Source of the DNA: Distichodus sexfasciatus
Taxonomy: Eukaryota; Chordata; Actinopteri; Characiformes; Distichodontidae
NCBI GenBank assembly: GCA_032718565.1
Contig: JAVGVS010000025.1
Location: forward strand, 1,460,840-1,524,839
DNA length: 64,000 nt
Direction of reading: 5' to 3'
This document shows positions 47,217 through 60,115 of this stretch, piece by piece. Each line of letters begins with the position of its first letter. Positions within the stretch are counted from its first letter, which is position 1. A program made the translations under genes and the position numbers. Below the pieces are notes generated by a model, which saw only the letters and a list, made by a program, of their open reading frames with translations, did not search any database and was not told the DNA's origin.

Positions 47217-50200
47217 TGCAAATAAAACAAATAAAAAACAAAAACAAAACAGCCAACCTAACAAATAAACAAACAAAAACAAAACAAAGCAAACTGAAAA
47301 AAACAGACAAAAATTACATAATACATTAAACAAAAAAGATCAATAAATAAAAATGAATGAATGTATATATAACATGCATCCATGTACATACAATAATAAT
47401 AACAATAACCATTAAAATAATAATAATAATAGGGGCTAGATTTTACCGGGTTGCTTTATAGGCTTTACGTTTACGACCGAGCTCTATCTGTTACTGTTTA
47501 CAGAATTTTGATTGCATTAGATCTTACTCACTTTAAATCATGAATCATTTCTCCACGTTTTTGCTATAATTTACAAACCACAAATGTGTTTTCAAATGAG
47601 CGAGGTTACGAATTTGCGTCCACAGAGATGTCAGTAGGCTATCATTGTCGTTTCTTTTGAGAATGGCATTAGCCCTCATTGTTCTCTTTTGTTCTTGTAA
47701 ATATAACCATTAGCGGGCTGTACTCACAGCTGATCTTGTCTGTGTGTGTTCACAGCTCTGCAGGCATGCCTCTGCTTTTAACTCGGTTAAACAGCTGTAA
47801 AAGAAGATCTGAGGATTCTCAGTTCTCTCAGCCTCGCCGGTGCTGGTGAAGTCAGTTAAGCAAGCACCACAGGGCTGGATTTCCTCCTTGGATGCCTTTC
47901 TCTCTATTTTTTCTGATGGTTATGGGAGAATGATTTTCAGCTCGACGGGGGGCTTACTGCGCTCTTGGTCCCCGGTGCTTGGAGCGTGGGACACGAGGGG
48001 TCGCTGCCCCTGCCACTTGAGGAAAAAAGATAACAGCAGTTGGGTTTTGTGAGGGCCGATGGTGGCCTCCCAGAGTTCATCTGCTGTTTGTTTATTGATG
48101 TATTTCCTTCTGGGCGATGCCAGATTGAACTTATGCATGTATACGAAGTGTGAACGTGAATGTAAATGTGTTTGTAGAAAACAAAAAAATCTAGTATTTC
48201 AGACGGGGTGGATAAACTTAGCTACTTGAGTTAGATGACAGATACTTCTGGTCAAATATTACTTCAGTCCAAGTGAATGTTATGCCCAATCTACATTGTA
48301 TCTGCAGTTTAGTCCAAGACTAGCCTTAATCCATATTCAGGAATCAGCCTTTATGGCAATTTCCCAGTTGAGGATTAATCCTAGTCCTAGACCATCTTTG
48401 AGTTTGAATGGTAAATCTTCATTGTTCATTACTACAACTTAGTCCAAGACTAGGCTTAATCCATGAGCAAGAAACCAGGGCCCAAAGTTTTACAAGTTAG
48501 TCTGATGCAGGCCTAGCCGGATACAGCAGCTGTGCTGGTAACTGCCTCGTAAAAGCAGCTTGCTCATAGTAAACAGTTGGATGAGTGCAGAATGAGTAAG
48601 TTGCAAGTGACAGGACTTTATTCGCCTGCGTGCATCTCCACCGGTGGACCTCGCTGAATAATTTGTTGTGACGTTCAAAGTCCATTGTTTGCAGTCAGTG
48701 ACAAACAGTGCGCACAATATTGACTCATGCAATTTCTGCGACAATTTCTGACATATCTGTGAGCCTTAAAAACAAGGCTCAAAGCACGATGCTGCTTCTT
48801 GTCTCTTACCTAAGAGCGCCGGACGATGAGCTGCAGGTTTTGCTTGCCGTCTTGCCGTTGTTGGCGGCGGCTCCTCCCCGGGAATGGCTATGAGGACCTG
48901 AATCCTAATAGGTTTACTCGCACTGGATGGAATAGGGTGAGACAGCACTAATTCGGACTGCGCTGCCTGCTGTGTCACTGTTAGGAGGCACCACTTCGGG
49001 CTGTTTGCACTCCGTCGTCAGGAAGACGCAGAAGATCCAAACATCAACTGGAGCAGGATAGTATTTACAGTAAATGCTTGAATGAAGTTTCATTTTTGAT
49101 GCTAACGTGTGTTAGCTGCGTTAAACTGGATTTATCCCTTTTCCCCTTATCCTTATTTGGCAAGCGGTTTTAAATCTTAAAAATGTTGTTCATCTCTTAT
49201 TTTTATTCAGGATTATGGTAATTTGTGCAAGGCATAAGGTAAAGTAAGAAGAAATGTCTTCTTTTAATGAACCTTTTAATGAGCATATGCTTTTCTCTTT
49301 TTAAATTTCTGATTAAATAACCCAATTAGGGTTCTGTCTGTTCACTCAAGAGTTTTAGTCATTTATTTTACAAATAGTAAAGAATAATTGTGAAGTTAGG
49401 TTTTTAAGATCCTGTTTTTTAAGGGGATGGTGCATAGATTATTGCAATCATACTGGGCATTGAGAACGTCTTTTTACCGCTTTGTCAGATCATAGGATGT
49501 GCTCATCTTTTAGATCTCCACTTCTCATTCTAGTGGTCACACTGGTCTGCACAGAGAGCTTTTAAGAAAAACACCTCCTGACCATCACCTGTGGCACTCA
49601 GGTGATGGTTGAAATTTTGTTTGAAATTTGCCCATAGGCAGTTGTGGCAAGTTATATGACCACAGTGTATTTGTGAAAACCTATAGCTTCAGGGTGGTGA
49701 AATACCCCAAGGGCATAAAGACAATTCTAGTATTCCGTTTTAGAATAGAACAAATCAAGGAATGCAAGGGCTAATCCTGAGGTTTTTTCTTGCCACATCA
49801 GCCTTGTGTAGAGGTCTACATGTTTGGACGGACGTGTTTTGGCTGGGTGTTTGGCTTCTGTAATGAGTTGGGCCGGAGTGGAGACGACACTGGGCCACGG
49901 CTGACTGTCACTGGGCCGTAGGCAGACAGCCTCGTCGCAGCTCGTTCTTAATAATTCATCATCTCCTCGTGAGCTGTGACTGCATCCTCCATGTCTCTGT
50001 ATGAAATATTGAACGTGATTCAAGTGACGGCACGTTATGCAACTGGCACCCAGGGATTGCTAGAAAGCTAAACCGCGACTGGATGTGATGAATATGCAGT
50101 TTATTATATAGGTCTAGCCAATTAATAGAACTTCTAATCGATGTAGTCTTACCCATGATGATTATTTCAGTTATTTTAAATTCCTGTTAACACTTTCCCC

Positions 50201-50884
50201 AGTGTGTGATTGTGTATTGTCTCATTAAAAACATTTGACCTTCTGTGTTATCACATGACTCCGCCTTGTCCAGTCTGTCACCGCATATGTGGCTGCTTCT
50301 TTCAATTATTTTAAATTCACATAGATCTTTTTGGCCAAAAAACAAGCAAAAAATGCAAAACAGAATAATCATAATCAAGATAAAATGTTCAATTATTTGT
50401 GATATTGATTTGAGCTCATATCACCCAGCCCTAGCTCCAAACCTTGCTGTCCGCCCTGCTGTTCCCTCTCGGCTCATGCCGTGTCTGTGGGATCTCACTG
50501 AACTTGGTAAGAATGATGCGGACAGACTGACTTCAGACCTGTCAAAACGCTTCATCTCCACGCTGCAGCGTGTCACAGCCCGACCACTTCAACCAGCTAA
50601 GCTTTTTCACTCCCCAACACTTCCCTCGCATCCCACTCTTAAATAAAAAAAAAAAAAAATCACTTGTGCCGATGCTTGCTTTCCCTGGGATTATCCAGAG
50701 GGGTGTTACGCTGTCTTTCCCCCTTACCTTTTGTTGTTCCTGTTATTTTTGGAGGCAAATGTGTAAGATGATGAATGTGATCATGTATGCCGGTTGTCAG
50801 TTCAAAGCTGTTCGGGAGGAGAGCGTGTGTGTGAAGCGTTCTGGAGTGTCATTGCTTTCCCCTGAGGCTGTCCAGCTCCCCCTT

Positions 50885-50922
<38 letters not shown>

Positions 50923-51060
50923 TCTCTCTTTCTTTCTGCTGTGGGAACTCTGTTAATATTACATGGCCTAGTGTCCCTTGTCTGTTTTGCTTCACTTAAA
51001 GCATGCGGCTCAAGTCAACACGGTCTGAATCATTTACAGTCATCTTATTTAATCTGCTGT
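47217..51060. other. 10-kb ADCK1 intron, last part
   Basis: A-rich stretch at 47217-47440. Repeat-poor patches occur at 47720-48140 and 48560-49000. 50895-50930 is a CT tract. Open frames here lack recognisable domains and splice support. Confidence 0.5.
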
Positions 51061-51122
51061 AATCTCTTCCACTCTCTCCTTCTCTCTCTCCTTCTCTCTC
51101 TCCTTCTCTTTCTCTCTCTCAG
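51061..51122 (+). promoter_or_regulatory. Long CT tract and acceptor of the last ADCK1 exon
   Basis: About 50 bases of CTCTCC/TTCTCT repeats run directly into the CAG acceptor, giving a very strong polypyrimidine tract. A second CT microsatellite lies about 190 bases upstream (50895-50930). Confidence 0.6.
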
Positions 51123-51291
51123 TTATAAAAGAAGCAAGACCAAGTCCATGAGCAGAAGACTCCATATTTCCTTAGTGGAGACGGTTTCTCTGTGGCAGAT
51201 CAGCCTGTATGAACTCGTGTTGTGGATCCGGACCTCCGCCCTGGCCAGCTGGATCAGCTCCATCTTTAGTTATCTGCACTACACACACTGA
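51123..51291 (+). CDS. adck1: ADCK1 terminal coding exon and stop codon
   Basis: This is the last coding exon. After a long CT tract ending CTCAG, one base completes the serine codon split from the previous exon, then 55 residues follow and TGA at 51289-51291. It contains LWQISLYELVL, matching the LWQINLHEL segment near the C-terminus of vertebrate ADCK1, preceded by a basic stretch YKRSKTKSMSRR. The distal tail (IRTSALASWISSIFSYLHYTH) is weakly conserved, as is usual for the end of this protein. The frame is open throughout. The 10-kb intron before it contains SINEs and a TG-rich tract. Confidence rests on correct phase, good splice site and the LWQ motif. Confidence 0.85.
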
Positions 51292-51856
51292 GGGTCCGAA
51301 CCGTCTCCCTGCCTCTTGTTGCTTACGGACCACCGCAGGGAGCGCTAACAAATGGAGGGATGGTGGTGGGGGGATCAACGTGCTCCCTTGATTTGCTGTT
51401 GGTAAGAAGTGTCAGAACAGCCGTGATGTTTATGTGGGAGAAATACTATCATCGATGCTCCATAAATAAGACACGTTAAGAAATGTGGACTATGTTCGTC
51501 TAGTGTGTGTCCACTCAGGGCTGTTGATAATGCACAATTTTTGCAGTACAGCATGTGTGCATGTATGTGAAGTATATCAAATAATGTTAATATCACTGGT
51601 TTAAACATGAAATTGTGCATTTTACACTTCGTATGATGGGCAGGATTGTCAGACTGTCCCTCAGTTTACATTCTTGCAGGTCTCATTTCTGTCCTTGTAT
51701 CCTCCTTGAATCAGCCAGTGTTCGTATTGTTCCAGTTTTATTTTGTTACTTTTTAAAGTCGTCACGGTTTGTGTTCTCGTTTTTTATTTCTGCAGCTAAT
51801 GGAACTGGTAGAGAGAGATTTCACTTATAGTGACTTTAATTGTAAGGAAGAATAAA
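51292..51856 (+). terminator. Probable ADCK1 3' UTR with polyadenylation signal
   Basis: Sequence directly after the ADCK1 stop codon is largely free of recognised repeats. The first canonical AATAAA I see downstream lies at 51851-51856, about 560 bases after the stop, a plausible 3' UTR length. A weaker CATAAA lies near 51461. Cleavage-site and GT-rich downstream elements are not obvious, so the end point is a guess. Confidence 0.35.
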
Positions 51857-54207
51857 ATGGGGTAAATAGCAATAGTGCAGTACTCTGATGCCTAGTGCAT
51901 TTTTCTGACCACACTCTTTCTTTTCAAACCACGTCAATAGCAACATTTTAGAGAGACGCTGCTGTTTTTCTGAGTCTCAAGTCCACATAACACACTGCTG
52001 GGCCTCAGGCAGCTTTGGAGCCATTAAACTTCCTCCGCACTTTTGTGACCCTGACGCGTGTCTTCAGGTAAGTCGTAGGATCATCTCAGCAAGTCTTTTG
52101 TGGAGACAAAACTTCCCCATTGAGGCGTCGATGTACACAGTTTCAGTAGCCGACAACTGGGGAGTCCTCCGAGAGAATCACCCAGAACAGACAGCAGAGA
52201 TCCAGCCTCTGGCGTTTAGGCCCTGTGTGATGGACTCACTTATCTGCTCAACAGGTTTGAGGCTCAAAATGGCTTTCCGAGCCGGCTGAGCGCTGTGCTT
52301 GTTCGGCCACAGAGGCTGAAATGAAATTGCTGAGTTCCGTCTTCACGCTCCACAATAATGTGCCATTTGCTGCCTCCACAGTTAATCCTGTCGGGAGCAA
52401 ATCTGAGCCAGTGCATTTCTAGGAAATGGGAGGACTGGTAATTAATATATATTTTTTGCCATGTCATTCACTCAATCTGCATATTTGCTTAAGTGTTTCA
52501 CTCGAGTGTGCTTGATTTTGAATGCTTTCACGGTGGCATTTTTTGTGCGGTTTAATGCCTGGTGCCACTTATTTGTTAGGGACAGCAGATGGCAAGGCTT
52601 AGAGAAGACAGTAAATATTTGGGTACAATTTACAAATATGCATGCTCTCCCTGTGTTCGCTTGGGTTTTCTCCGGGTGCTCCGGTTTCCTGCCACAGTCC
52701 AAAGGCATGCAATACAGGTTGATTGGTGACTCTAAATTGGCCCCGTAAGGTGTGAATGTCAGTGTGATTGTGTGAGTGTGTGTGCCCTGCGGCGTGTTTG
52801 CGCCTGCCCAGGGTTGGTCCCCGCCTTGCGCCCGTCAGTTCCCGGCATCGGCTCCGGTCCCCCCGCGACCCCAGTTGGGATTAAGCGGTTCGGAAAATGA
52901 ACGAATAAATGAAACTACAATTATGCATTTACAGCATTTTATGCATATTTTTGAGCTAGTTGTGACAGAAAACTGTAATGTTTTATATTTTAAAAGCTTC
53001 CCCACCCCTACACTTTCTGAGTCAGAATAGAATGCAACCTTCCTGTCTCTTATCAATCTTTCTTAATTAGTCAGGACTCTGCAGCAGACTCAGAGCCAGA
53101 TCTTGGCCGACGTCTGGCTAGGATAAAGAAAACCCCATCCATCTTGATCAAAAAGCCAAGGCCAGTGCTGCCCAAAATAATCTAGGTAATGGGCCTGTGG
53201 ACATTTCGGGCACCAGACAGCGTGATCTTGGGACCTGCTTTTAGGAACGTTCTCACCTCCTAGTTTACCTTTGACCGGGAGAGTAAAGGTGAACAGTGTG
53301 GACCCTATAAAACAGCAAACTTTTCTTCTCTGTGTATTTCCTGCTCACTGTGCTGGTTTTCCCATGTCAGGATAACAATCCTCTCTGAACATGTTTCCTA
53401 CAACTTCAGGAAGAGATGCTGAGATATCATAAAGAACACGTGCTACAGATCATACCAACAGTGCTTATCAGCAGCATTCTCTCAGGGTTTAGCTGAAGGA
53501 GGAGAAAACGGCTGGGGGCGTAAATTAAATGCCACAATCAATTGCCCCACATTGCAGAGCTTAATCTCCTCCCTCCCCTGTAGCAGAATTGAGTGGGTTT
53601 ATGCTTTTATACCCTAACCTGTTCCTGTAGCTGCCCTTTTTTGCAGAATGAAAATTCCTCCTATTGTTCCTATTTGCCCTGCATCAAATGTGGACGTCAC
53701 GTCTGTGGTTAGTCTGTGGCTCAGTTGTGCAGTGTCACTCTGCCCCCAAAAAAGCCCCTGACCTAAAGTAGGAAGGTGCATTGTAGCACACCAAAAAATT
53801 ATTCAAAACCTAATGAAGGCCAGTTGAGTAAACACTGTAAAACACTGTATGATTCAAGAACGGCTGCCTTGGAAATAACAACCAAGAAGAGAGATTTGTA
53901 AAATACAGGGTTTTACAAATACTACCTGTAATGCAGTGATTCATATTTAAATAGACCTTGACAAACATATTTAATTCAAGAACCATTAAAAGAGTCTCAA
54001 ATTAAAAAAGATAATATAGAGAACATTTCCAGATTTGGAGGACTTTCTTCATGCAGCTATTGAATGTCTGTGTGTCATATACTATGGCTGTATAGAATGT
54101 ACTAATCCTGTCTAATGCTTCTAAAGTAACTCCGGCTCCTGCATGTCCAACAGTCACTTTGAGAGGATCTTCTTGTAATGTGGGAAAGTATGATATTCTG
54201 GTCTGTA
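51857..54207. other. Sequence 3' of ADCK1, no gene seen
   Basis: 51950-52400 and 53060-53720 are repeat-poor. A family C SINE lies at 52650-52912. No coding exon recognised. Confidence 0.5.
52650..52912 (-). repeat. SINE family C copy
   Basis: Reverse orientation: GGGTTTTCTCCGGGTGCTCC, GGTTGATTGGTGACTCTAAA, CGGCTCCGGTCCCCCCGCGA and GGGATTAAGCGGTTCGG, ending in AATAAATGAA. Shares all blocks with the 54208 copy. Confidence 0.85.
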
Positions 54208-54577
54208 AAGTTCATTCAGTCATTATTCAAACCGCTTAATCCCAACCAGTGTCGCGGGGACTGGAGGACCGGAGCCTATCCTGTGACTATGGGCACGAGG
54301 CAGGGACCAACCCTGGGCAGGGGTCAGTACACTGCAGGCCACACACGCTCACACAATCACACCTTACAGGGCCAATTTAGAGTCGCCGATTAACCTATAT
54401 AGTATGCTTTTGGAATGTGGGAGGAGACCAAAGCCCCCGGAAAAAACGCACGCGAACACGGGGCGAGCATGCAAACTCCACACAGAAAGGCTCTACGGCC
54501 GACCTAGGGATCGAACCCAGGACCTCCTCACTGTGAGGGCGGTAGTGCTAACCACTGCACCACCGTGTCGCCCGGTT
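54208..54577 (+). repeat. SINE family C copy, near full length
   Basis: Starts CATTCAGTCATTATTCAAACC and GCTTAATCCCAACCAGTGTC. It continues through GGCCAATTTAGAGTCGCCGA and GAGCATGCAAACTCCACAC. The tRNA-like end has GGGATCGAACCCAGGACC (box B type) and CGGTAGTGCTAACCACTGC. The most complete copy. Confidence 0.85.
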
Positions 54578-54739
54578 TGTAAAGTTATGATTTATTAGTA
54601 ATGAAACACATTGAACTCATGAATTTGAGATGTGCGTAAAAGTGTGATTTTCCACCTTACAGCATCATGTGGTATATGGAGTCAGAGGTCATACAGTAGA
54701 TGTACGTGAGATGTACAGGATGTGAGATTATTAGTAGTA

Positions 54740-55680
54740 AACCTATTTTATAAGTTTGCAAACCTCATTTGGGACGGGGTAGCTGACCTTGTAGACTGTA
54801 ATTATTCATCTGTTCTGAGAGCAGTTCATCCGATTTATGAATCATAGCTTTGATATCATTTGCAATATTCTGATGAGCACTTTCGAAAATGTATTTGCTA
54901 TTGGAACGCTGACTAATCTCATTCCCCATAACTGTTCTGTGAGTGTGTTTTGACAAATCAAGGTTTTCCCACGATCTAGCCAACCAAATGAATTCTCCCC
55001 AAATGGATTTGTGCCGATAAACATCCATCATTTCACTTTCAAACAATCCAGGCAATCGGAATGGCTTTATGCAACAATGCAATTGGAGTATGAATATGAC
55101 AGTTTGTCCACATGATGCAATGCTCTCGCTTGGCCAAACAATGAATTACGAGCAGGAAGCCCATGAACCCGCTCTGCCCCTTGACATTTTAAGGTAAGAG
55201 AGCAGGAAACACTGGCTTACTGTGAGCACAGCTCTAGAATTAAGTGGAAAGGCAGCCATGAAAGACGTTTTTAATCTGCTAATGGAAAATCACATTACAT
55301 TTTTTCCCCTTCAATTTTGCTCTTCTGTGAAGCATTATTATAGTCTCCCGGTTGCACAGAGCTCGGGATGGAGCCACTTTTTCCTCGCTGTCCACATGTT
55401 TGAAAAGTTAAAGCTCGTCATTGGAGACGGAGATTACTTCTCTCCCAGTGAGCAATTTTCCCATGGGATTATATTCATTTGTCCCTACGTAGCCTCTCCA
55501 CCCATCTTCATCACCCATTATTCCTCCCTCACGTGGTTGGTGTGTATTAACCAGATTCAGCACAGAACGTGCTGCTCTATAAAGGTGTTTTAGTCGCCGG
55601 ATGTCTCTGTACGCCAAGAATATACTCTCGCTAAGTCCACGTGTCATTTTGGCTCATATAAATGATTATTTCCAGACAAT
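54740..55680. other. Long repeat-free block, possible conserved non-coding DNA
   Basis: Nearly 1 kb without microsatellite, SINE or transposon text, of even base composition. It contains TGTAATTATTCATCTG, ATCATTTGCAATATTCTGAT and GGCTTTATGCAACAATGC, text of the kind found in vertebrate conserved non-coding elements. Two overlapping frames on opposite strands lack any recognised protein motif. Lies 3.5 kb 3' of ADCK1, on the side where human has NRXN3. Confidence 0.35.
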
Positions 55681-55863
55681 CATGGAAATAGTAAGTACAG
55701 CATAAAACAGAATTTTGCTGTGTGTGAATTCTGAGAGTTTATTGTACGTCTCTGATTCAGAGTGTTGTGAGGTTGTGTCAAAGCAAACTCAGCTCTGAAG
55801 AGCTCAGATGTCAGGATAAATGGATTTACCAAGCACAATACAGTGATGGAAGATCAGATAACT

Positions 55864-55910
55864 GTGTGTGTGCGTGTGTGTGTGTGTGCGTGTGCGTGTG
55901 TGTGTGTGTC
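55864..55910. repeat. (TG)n microsatellite
   Basis: TG run with several CG interruptions. Confidence 0.9.
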
Positions 55911-55984
55911 AGCACTGAGTTGGGGTCTGAGAGGTGTTGACTCCGAAGAAGGTGATTCTGGTTCTTGATGGACAGCTGCAGGAT

Positions 55985-56320
55985 ATTCATTCATTCATTA
56001 CCTGAACCTCTTAATCCCTATCGGGGTCAAAGGCACCAAAGCCTATCCCGGGATATTGGGCAACCCTGGGCGGGCGCCAGCACACACTCACAGGGCACAC
56101 ACATTCATATGCAAAACTTATGGGGTCAATTTAGTGTAACTAATCAACCTAAACTGTGTGCTTATGGACTGTGTGGAAAAACTGCAGCACCCGGAGAAAA
56201 TCCACACAAACACAGGGAGACTCCTCACAAAAATATCCTATTATCCAACATGGGGATTGAACCAAGGTCCTTCTTGCTGTGAGGCGACACTACTAACCAC
56301 CAAGCTGCCCACTGTAGGAT
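55985..56320 (+). repeat. SINE family C copy
   Basis: CATTCATTCATTACCTGAACC, CTTAATCCCTATCGGGGTC, GGGGTCAATTTAGTGTAAC, CACCCGGAGAAAATCCACAC and GGGATTGAACCAAGGTCC follow the family C order with more divergence than the 54208 copy. Confidence 0.8.
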
Positions 56321-57660
56321 ATTAAAGGAATAATTCTCCCAGAGTGCTTAAGTTGCCAAACATGAGTGAAGACCAAGGGGGCAATGGTAGCATGGCTTAG
56401 ATTTCTCACTTTGTTTGATGTATATATATAGTTTCATGATTCATTTATGTGTAAAAGTGTTGAGAGAGAGAGCAAGAGCGAGAGATTCCCATGTCTGTCC
56501 TCACCATGCTGGAAAATGAGTTTATTTAAAACTGTGAAATTCCATTAATGTGGTGGAATATGGTGATTTTTGACTGCAGAATGTTTGCAACCCCACATGC
56601 ACTCAACTTGTCCTCCTATAAGACAAATTCAAATGAAGCATCTAAACCATATTTATTTCCAGATTTAATCTATTTGATCAAAAAATGGATTTACTTTTAC
56701 TTGGAAAATGTCCAAAAAGAAATCATTTCTGTGTGTGTGTTAATACTTTTCTTTCTGACAACGCATGCTGTGGTCATGTTCCATTTTCTGCAACTACACT
56801 TTAGACTATGTTTATGAGAACATCTGTTGTGTCAGTAAAAAAAAAATATCCGCACAAAAATAACAGTCAGGATACTAATCTTTCCCGTAAATGCTATTTT
56901 AAACACTGAACATCTGGACTTAAGAACCCATTTGTGGTGTTCTTTCGCTGTTCACATAAGAGCATCTGCACACATCTTCACAGTATTATTAAAACAATTA
57001 GAGCAGTGTGACTTAGTGCCACGTAAGTAGAGAAGCAGGGTGTGAGTAGCAAGGTTTTTGGGGAGAAGATTTCATCTAGAAACGCTTCACACCAACACAA
57101 CATTGATTGTCCGGAGTGGGCTAATTAAAGAAGAGCTTTGCTTATACAGAGCTTACTAAACTACCCACACAAGCATTAATTAGGACTCAAATGAAATACA
57201 TTGTCTTAGGCTTTCTCTGGAGATTTCCCCCTACTGATACTAAAAGTCCTGGGAGATTTGTGGCTGGGGGATGGAGTTGGTGTGTCATTAGTTAACTGCC
57301 ACTCTGGCTCTCAGGAATCAATAGTGATCTCAGTTACTCAGGCCCCAAAGCCAGATAATCTCGGTAAACACACAGGCAGGGATTCAGCCTGAAAAGCCCT
57401 GGGTTGTTTAGTGATGCTAAAGAGAGAGTGCTGTCTTTAGAATAAACATTAACCACATTATCCCGACTCGATTAAAGTGCTTTTCCAGTAGAGTGGGAAT
57501 GTTTTTATTCAGCCCGTGCTGAAACCGATCAGTCGCTGGAAAGCACAAGGAATGTGCAGAAGTCTTCAATCTTTGATGAAAAACAGTATTTACATGCTTG
57601 CACATGTTGCAATAAATTACTGTACTTGCTGTCTAATTTTTCTAGCAGGATATAAAGAAA

Positions 57661-58060
57661 TGAGGGGTGTAAATCGCACGTTTCATCACGTTAAGATATT
57701 ATATAGATTCAGTGGACAACAGTTTGATGTCTTCCGATATCACAAACCCTGCCACAATATGATTTCGATTAGATTCACGATGGGAATCAGTGATCGATAT
57801 GAACATATATCATATGCTGATTTAACACAATTCACTTCTACTTATATCAAATCATCGAAGGCAACTGAAAACATCATTGGAATTCCTGAACTCATTCAAA
57901 CATTTAAAAAACAAACAATATTCGGTTTTAATAAAAAGTCCTGTTCAATATAAAGTGATATGATGTGTGTTTGATGTTTTCATTTTGGATCGATGCTATG
58001 GCCTCATTTGATCATTTTGTCAATGAATTGATGTAGCTCGATGTATTGTCACAACCCTGA
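57661..58060. repeat. hAT-like MITE (about 0.4 kb)
   Basis: Begins AGGGGTGTAAATCGCACG and ends ATTGTCACAACCCT, imperfect inverted ends. Inside are CACAATATGATTTCGATTAG and GGAATCAGTGATCGATATG. A long frame over it (57516-57953) has no transposase motif. Target duplication unclear. Confidence 0.5.
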
Positions 58061-58681
58061 AGGTGGCTCAAGACATTTGCACAGTACTCATACTCTCACA
58101 TGCTGCATGTTTAGTGATCTCAGGTCAGTGACTCAGTTTGTTCCCACAGAATACATTAGGTTTAGAGCCTATTTAATGTTCTGAGACATGGAGGCACTTA
58201 AAGACATTGAGGAGTGAGACAGCAGCAGTTTCCCCTCAAAAGCCATCAGCAACTTGCGCTAAAGCAACTAATACACTCGTCCAGGGGGGAAATGGCTTCC
58301 TCATTACTGCAGCAATAGATCTGCCAGTGTATCACACTCCTCAGAAACGCCTTCTTCACATGTTTTTGCGCGAGTGCCTTGACCCAGTTGGCACATTATA
58401 TTCACAAGTTGCTCTCTCGGGCGCTCTCACTGCTCTACCAGGCCTCTATTAGTTCTCATGTTGTCACATGAGGGGTGTATAGTTTGACTCTTTGTGTGTA
58501 TTTGTGTTGGTGTGAGCAGCTTTCTAGGCATTTGTGAGGACCTGATTTCTGCTAAATGGCAGAAAATTTTGATATTATTGTGAGGACTGTTTTGTATTTA
58601 AGAAAACACCTTTATTAAAAGTTCCAACATTCATTTGAAAAACCTAAAGAGTTTAAAGTTGATCACTGAGCTTTTGCTTAA

Positions 58682-58882
58682 AGTGATTGATTATTTGTCA
58701 TTGTGAACGCACCACGAACGCAGCATATCCCGCAGTGCACCAAACCAAACCGTGATCTCTGCAATTGACCCATCCGTGATGTAGCAGTGGGCATCTGACG
58801 GACAGCACCTGGGGAGCAGTGATTGGGAAGGGTACCTTGCTCATGAGTACCTCAGTGGTGCCGGGATTCAAACCATCTAGTA
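58682..58882 (-). repeat. SINE family B copy
   Basis: GTGATTGATTATTTGTCATTG tail, CGCAGTGCACCAAACC, CCATCCGTGATGTAGCAGTGG, GGGTACCTTGCTCATGAGTA and CCGGGATTCAAACCATC. Confidence 0.85.
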
Positions 58883-59759
58883 ATGACACCAACACGCTGA
58901 GGTAAGCTGTTATTTTAGGATTAGCTGTAGAATTATTGTGGAAGTACCTCAAAAAGATATGTGTGTGCACTCGGTGAGATTTTCAAATAAAACCTTTAGT
59001 CTTGGTCATGTGGATGTGAGATCTAAACAAGAATCAAAAATACACTTGTCAAAAATGACCATAAGTTTAAAAACAAATCCTCCCCTCCTGCTAAGCCGTT
59101 ACACCCAGTCCTTTTCCTTCTCATGGTAATGAACAGTAGCGCTGGGTTGGCTAATGCAAAAGCCATGTGGTAGACAACGCAGAATCAATAGGAATACCGT
59201 AGATAAAGCTCAAGCATGATGGGCGAGGGCAGGAAAGGGAGGACGATCATTCCTCATTGATCTCTGACATGCCAGAGTTTATCGCTTCAGAAAATCCAAT
59301 GGAGGTGCAGGAGACAAAACAAAACTACAGCATGTGTGGCTCTGCTGCGACACAGCTGCTACAGAGACTTTAGTACCACATTGATTAGGTATCATGACCC
59401 TCCTTCTGTACAGCGCTATTATGAGCTTACTTGTACAAAGCTGTTACCAAAGCTGTTTCCACTGCCTTCACATAGAGAAAACACATGACCATATCATTTC
59501 ATATCCTCCCAATTTTCTTAAAAATATGTTCTTAAGAAAAATTTGTTAGAAAAGTCTACATGAAACTCTTGACATGAAACTTTAAATATTGGTGAATGTC
59601 AGAAAATAGCGTAAGTGGGCTTTAAAGAATGGGAGTGGGATTTCTTCTTAGGAATGGTTGATGAATGAGGCACGTAGTCTTTACTTCCTAATGTATAAGT
59701 ACATTGGCCTTTAAACCTAAAGAATGCATGAGTGTGAAACCATACTAAGACACCACAGC

Positions 59760-59975
59760 ATTAGAGTTGGGATCAAGACCACCTAAGCTGAGGCCAACAC
59801 CAGACCAAGACCAGAGTGTGTCGAGCCTGAGACAAGAGCAAGACCCTGAAGGGCCGAGACCGAGACCAGGGCTGGGCGAGACTGAGACGAGACCAACACC
59901 AGACCAATGCACATGACAAATAAGTGGAACATGCAAAGCCTAAGCGAGACTGAGACCGGTTTTGAGTACCCCAAC
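59760..59975. repeat. GAGACCAAGAC-type degenerate repeat
   Basis: Tandem-like GACCAAGACC, GAGACCGAGACC, GAGACTGAGACG units. Both strands carry long low-complexity frames that I do not accept as proteins. Confidence 0.6.
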
Positions 59976-60071
59976 ACTACACAGCATATGAGATAAATAT
60001 ACATTTTTCACTTGTGGCATCAATCGTTCAATTGTGGGGCGCGTCTCTCTCTATCCACATCCTTCCCACTT

Positions 60072-60115
60072 TAGGGGCAGTTGGTAGCGTAGCAGTTAGG
60101 GAGTTGGCCCTGTCA
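60072..60115 (+). repeat. tRNA-like head fragment of SINE family B
   Basis: GGGGCAGTTGGTAGCGTAGC, AGTTAGGGAGTTGGCCC resembles a tRNA A-box region and the complement of the family B head (CTCCCTAACCATTATGCTACC). No body follows. Confidence 0.6.

Noticed and set aside
46839..47333. Several long open frames of Cys/Val or Thr/His residues
   Set aside because: They are translations of the TG-rich tract in all frames on both strands, with no protein motif.
57516..57953. 145-codon frame
   Set aside because: Mostly lies within a hAT-like MITE and shows no transposase motif.
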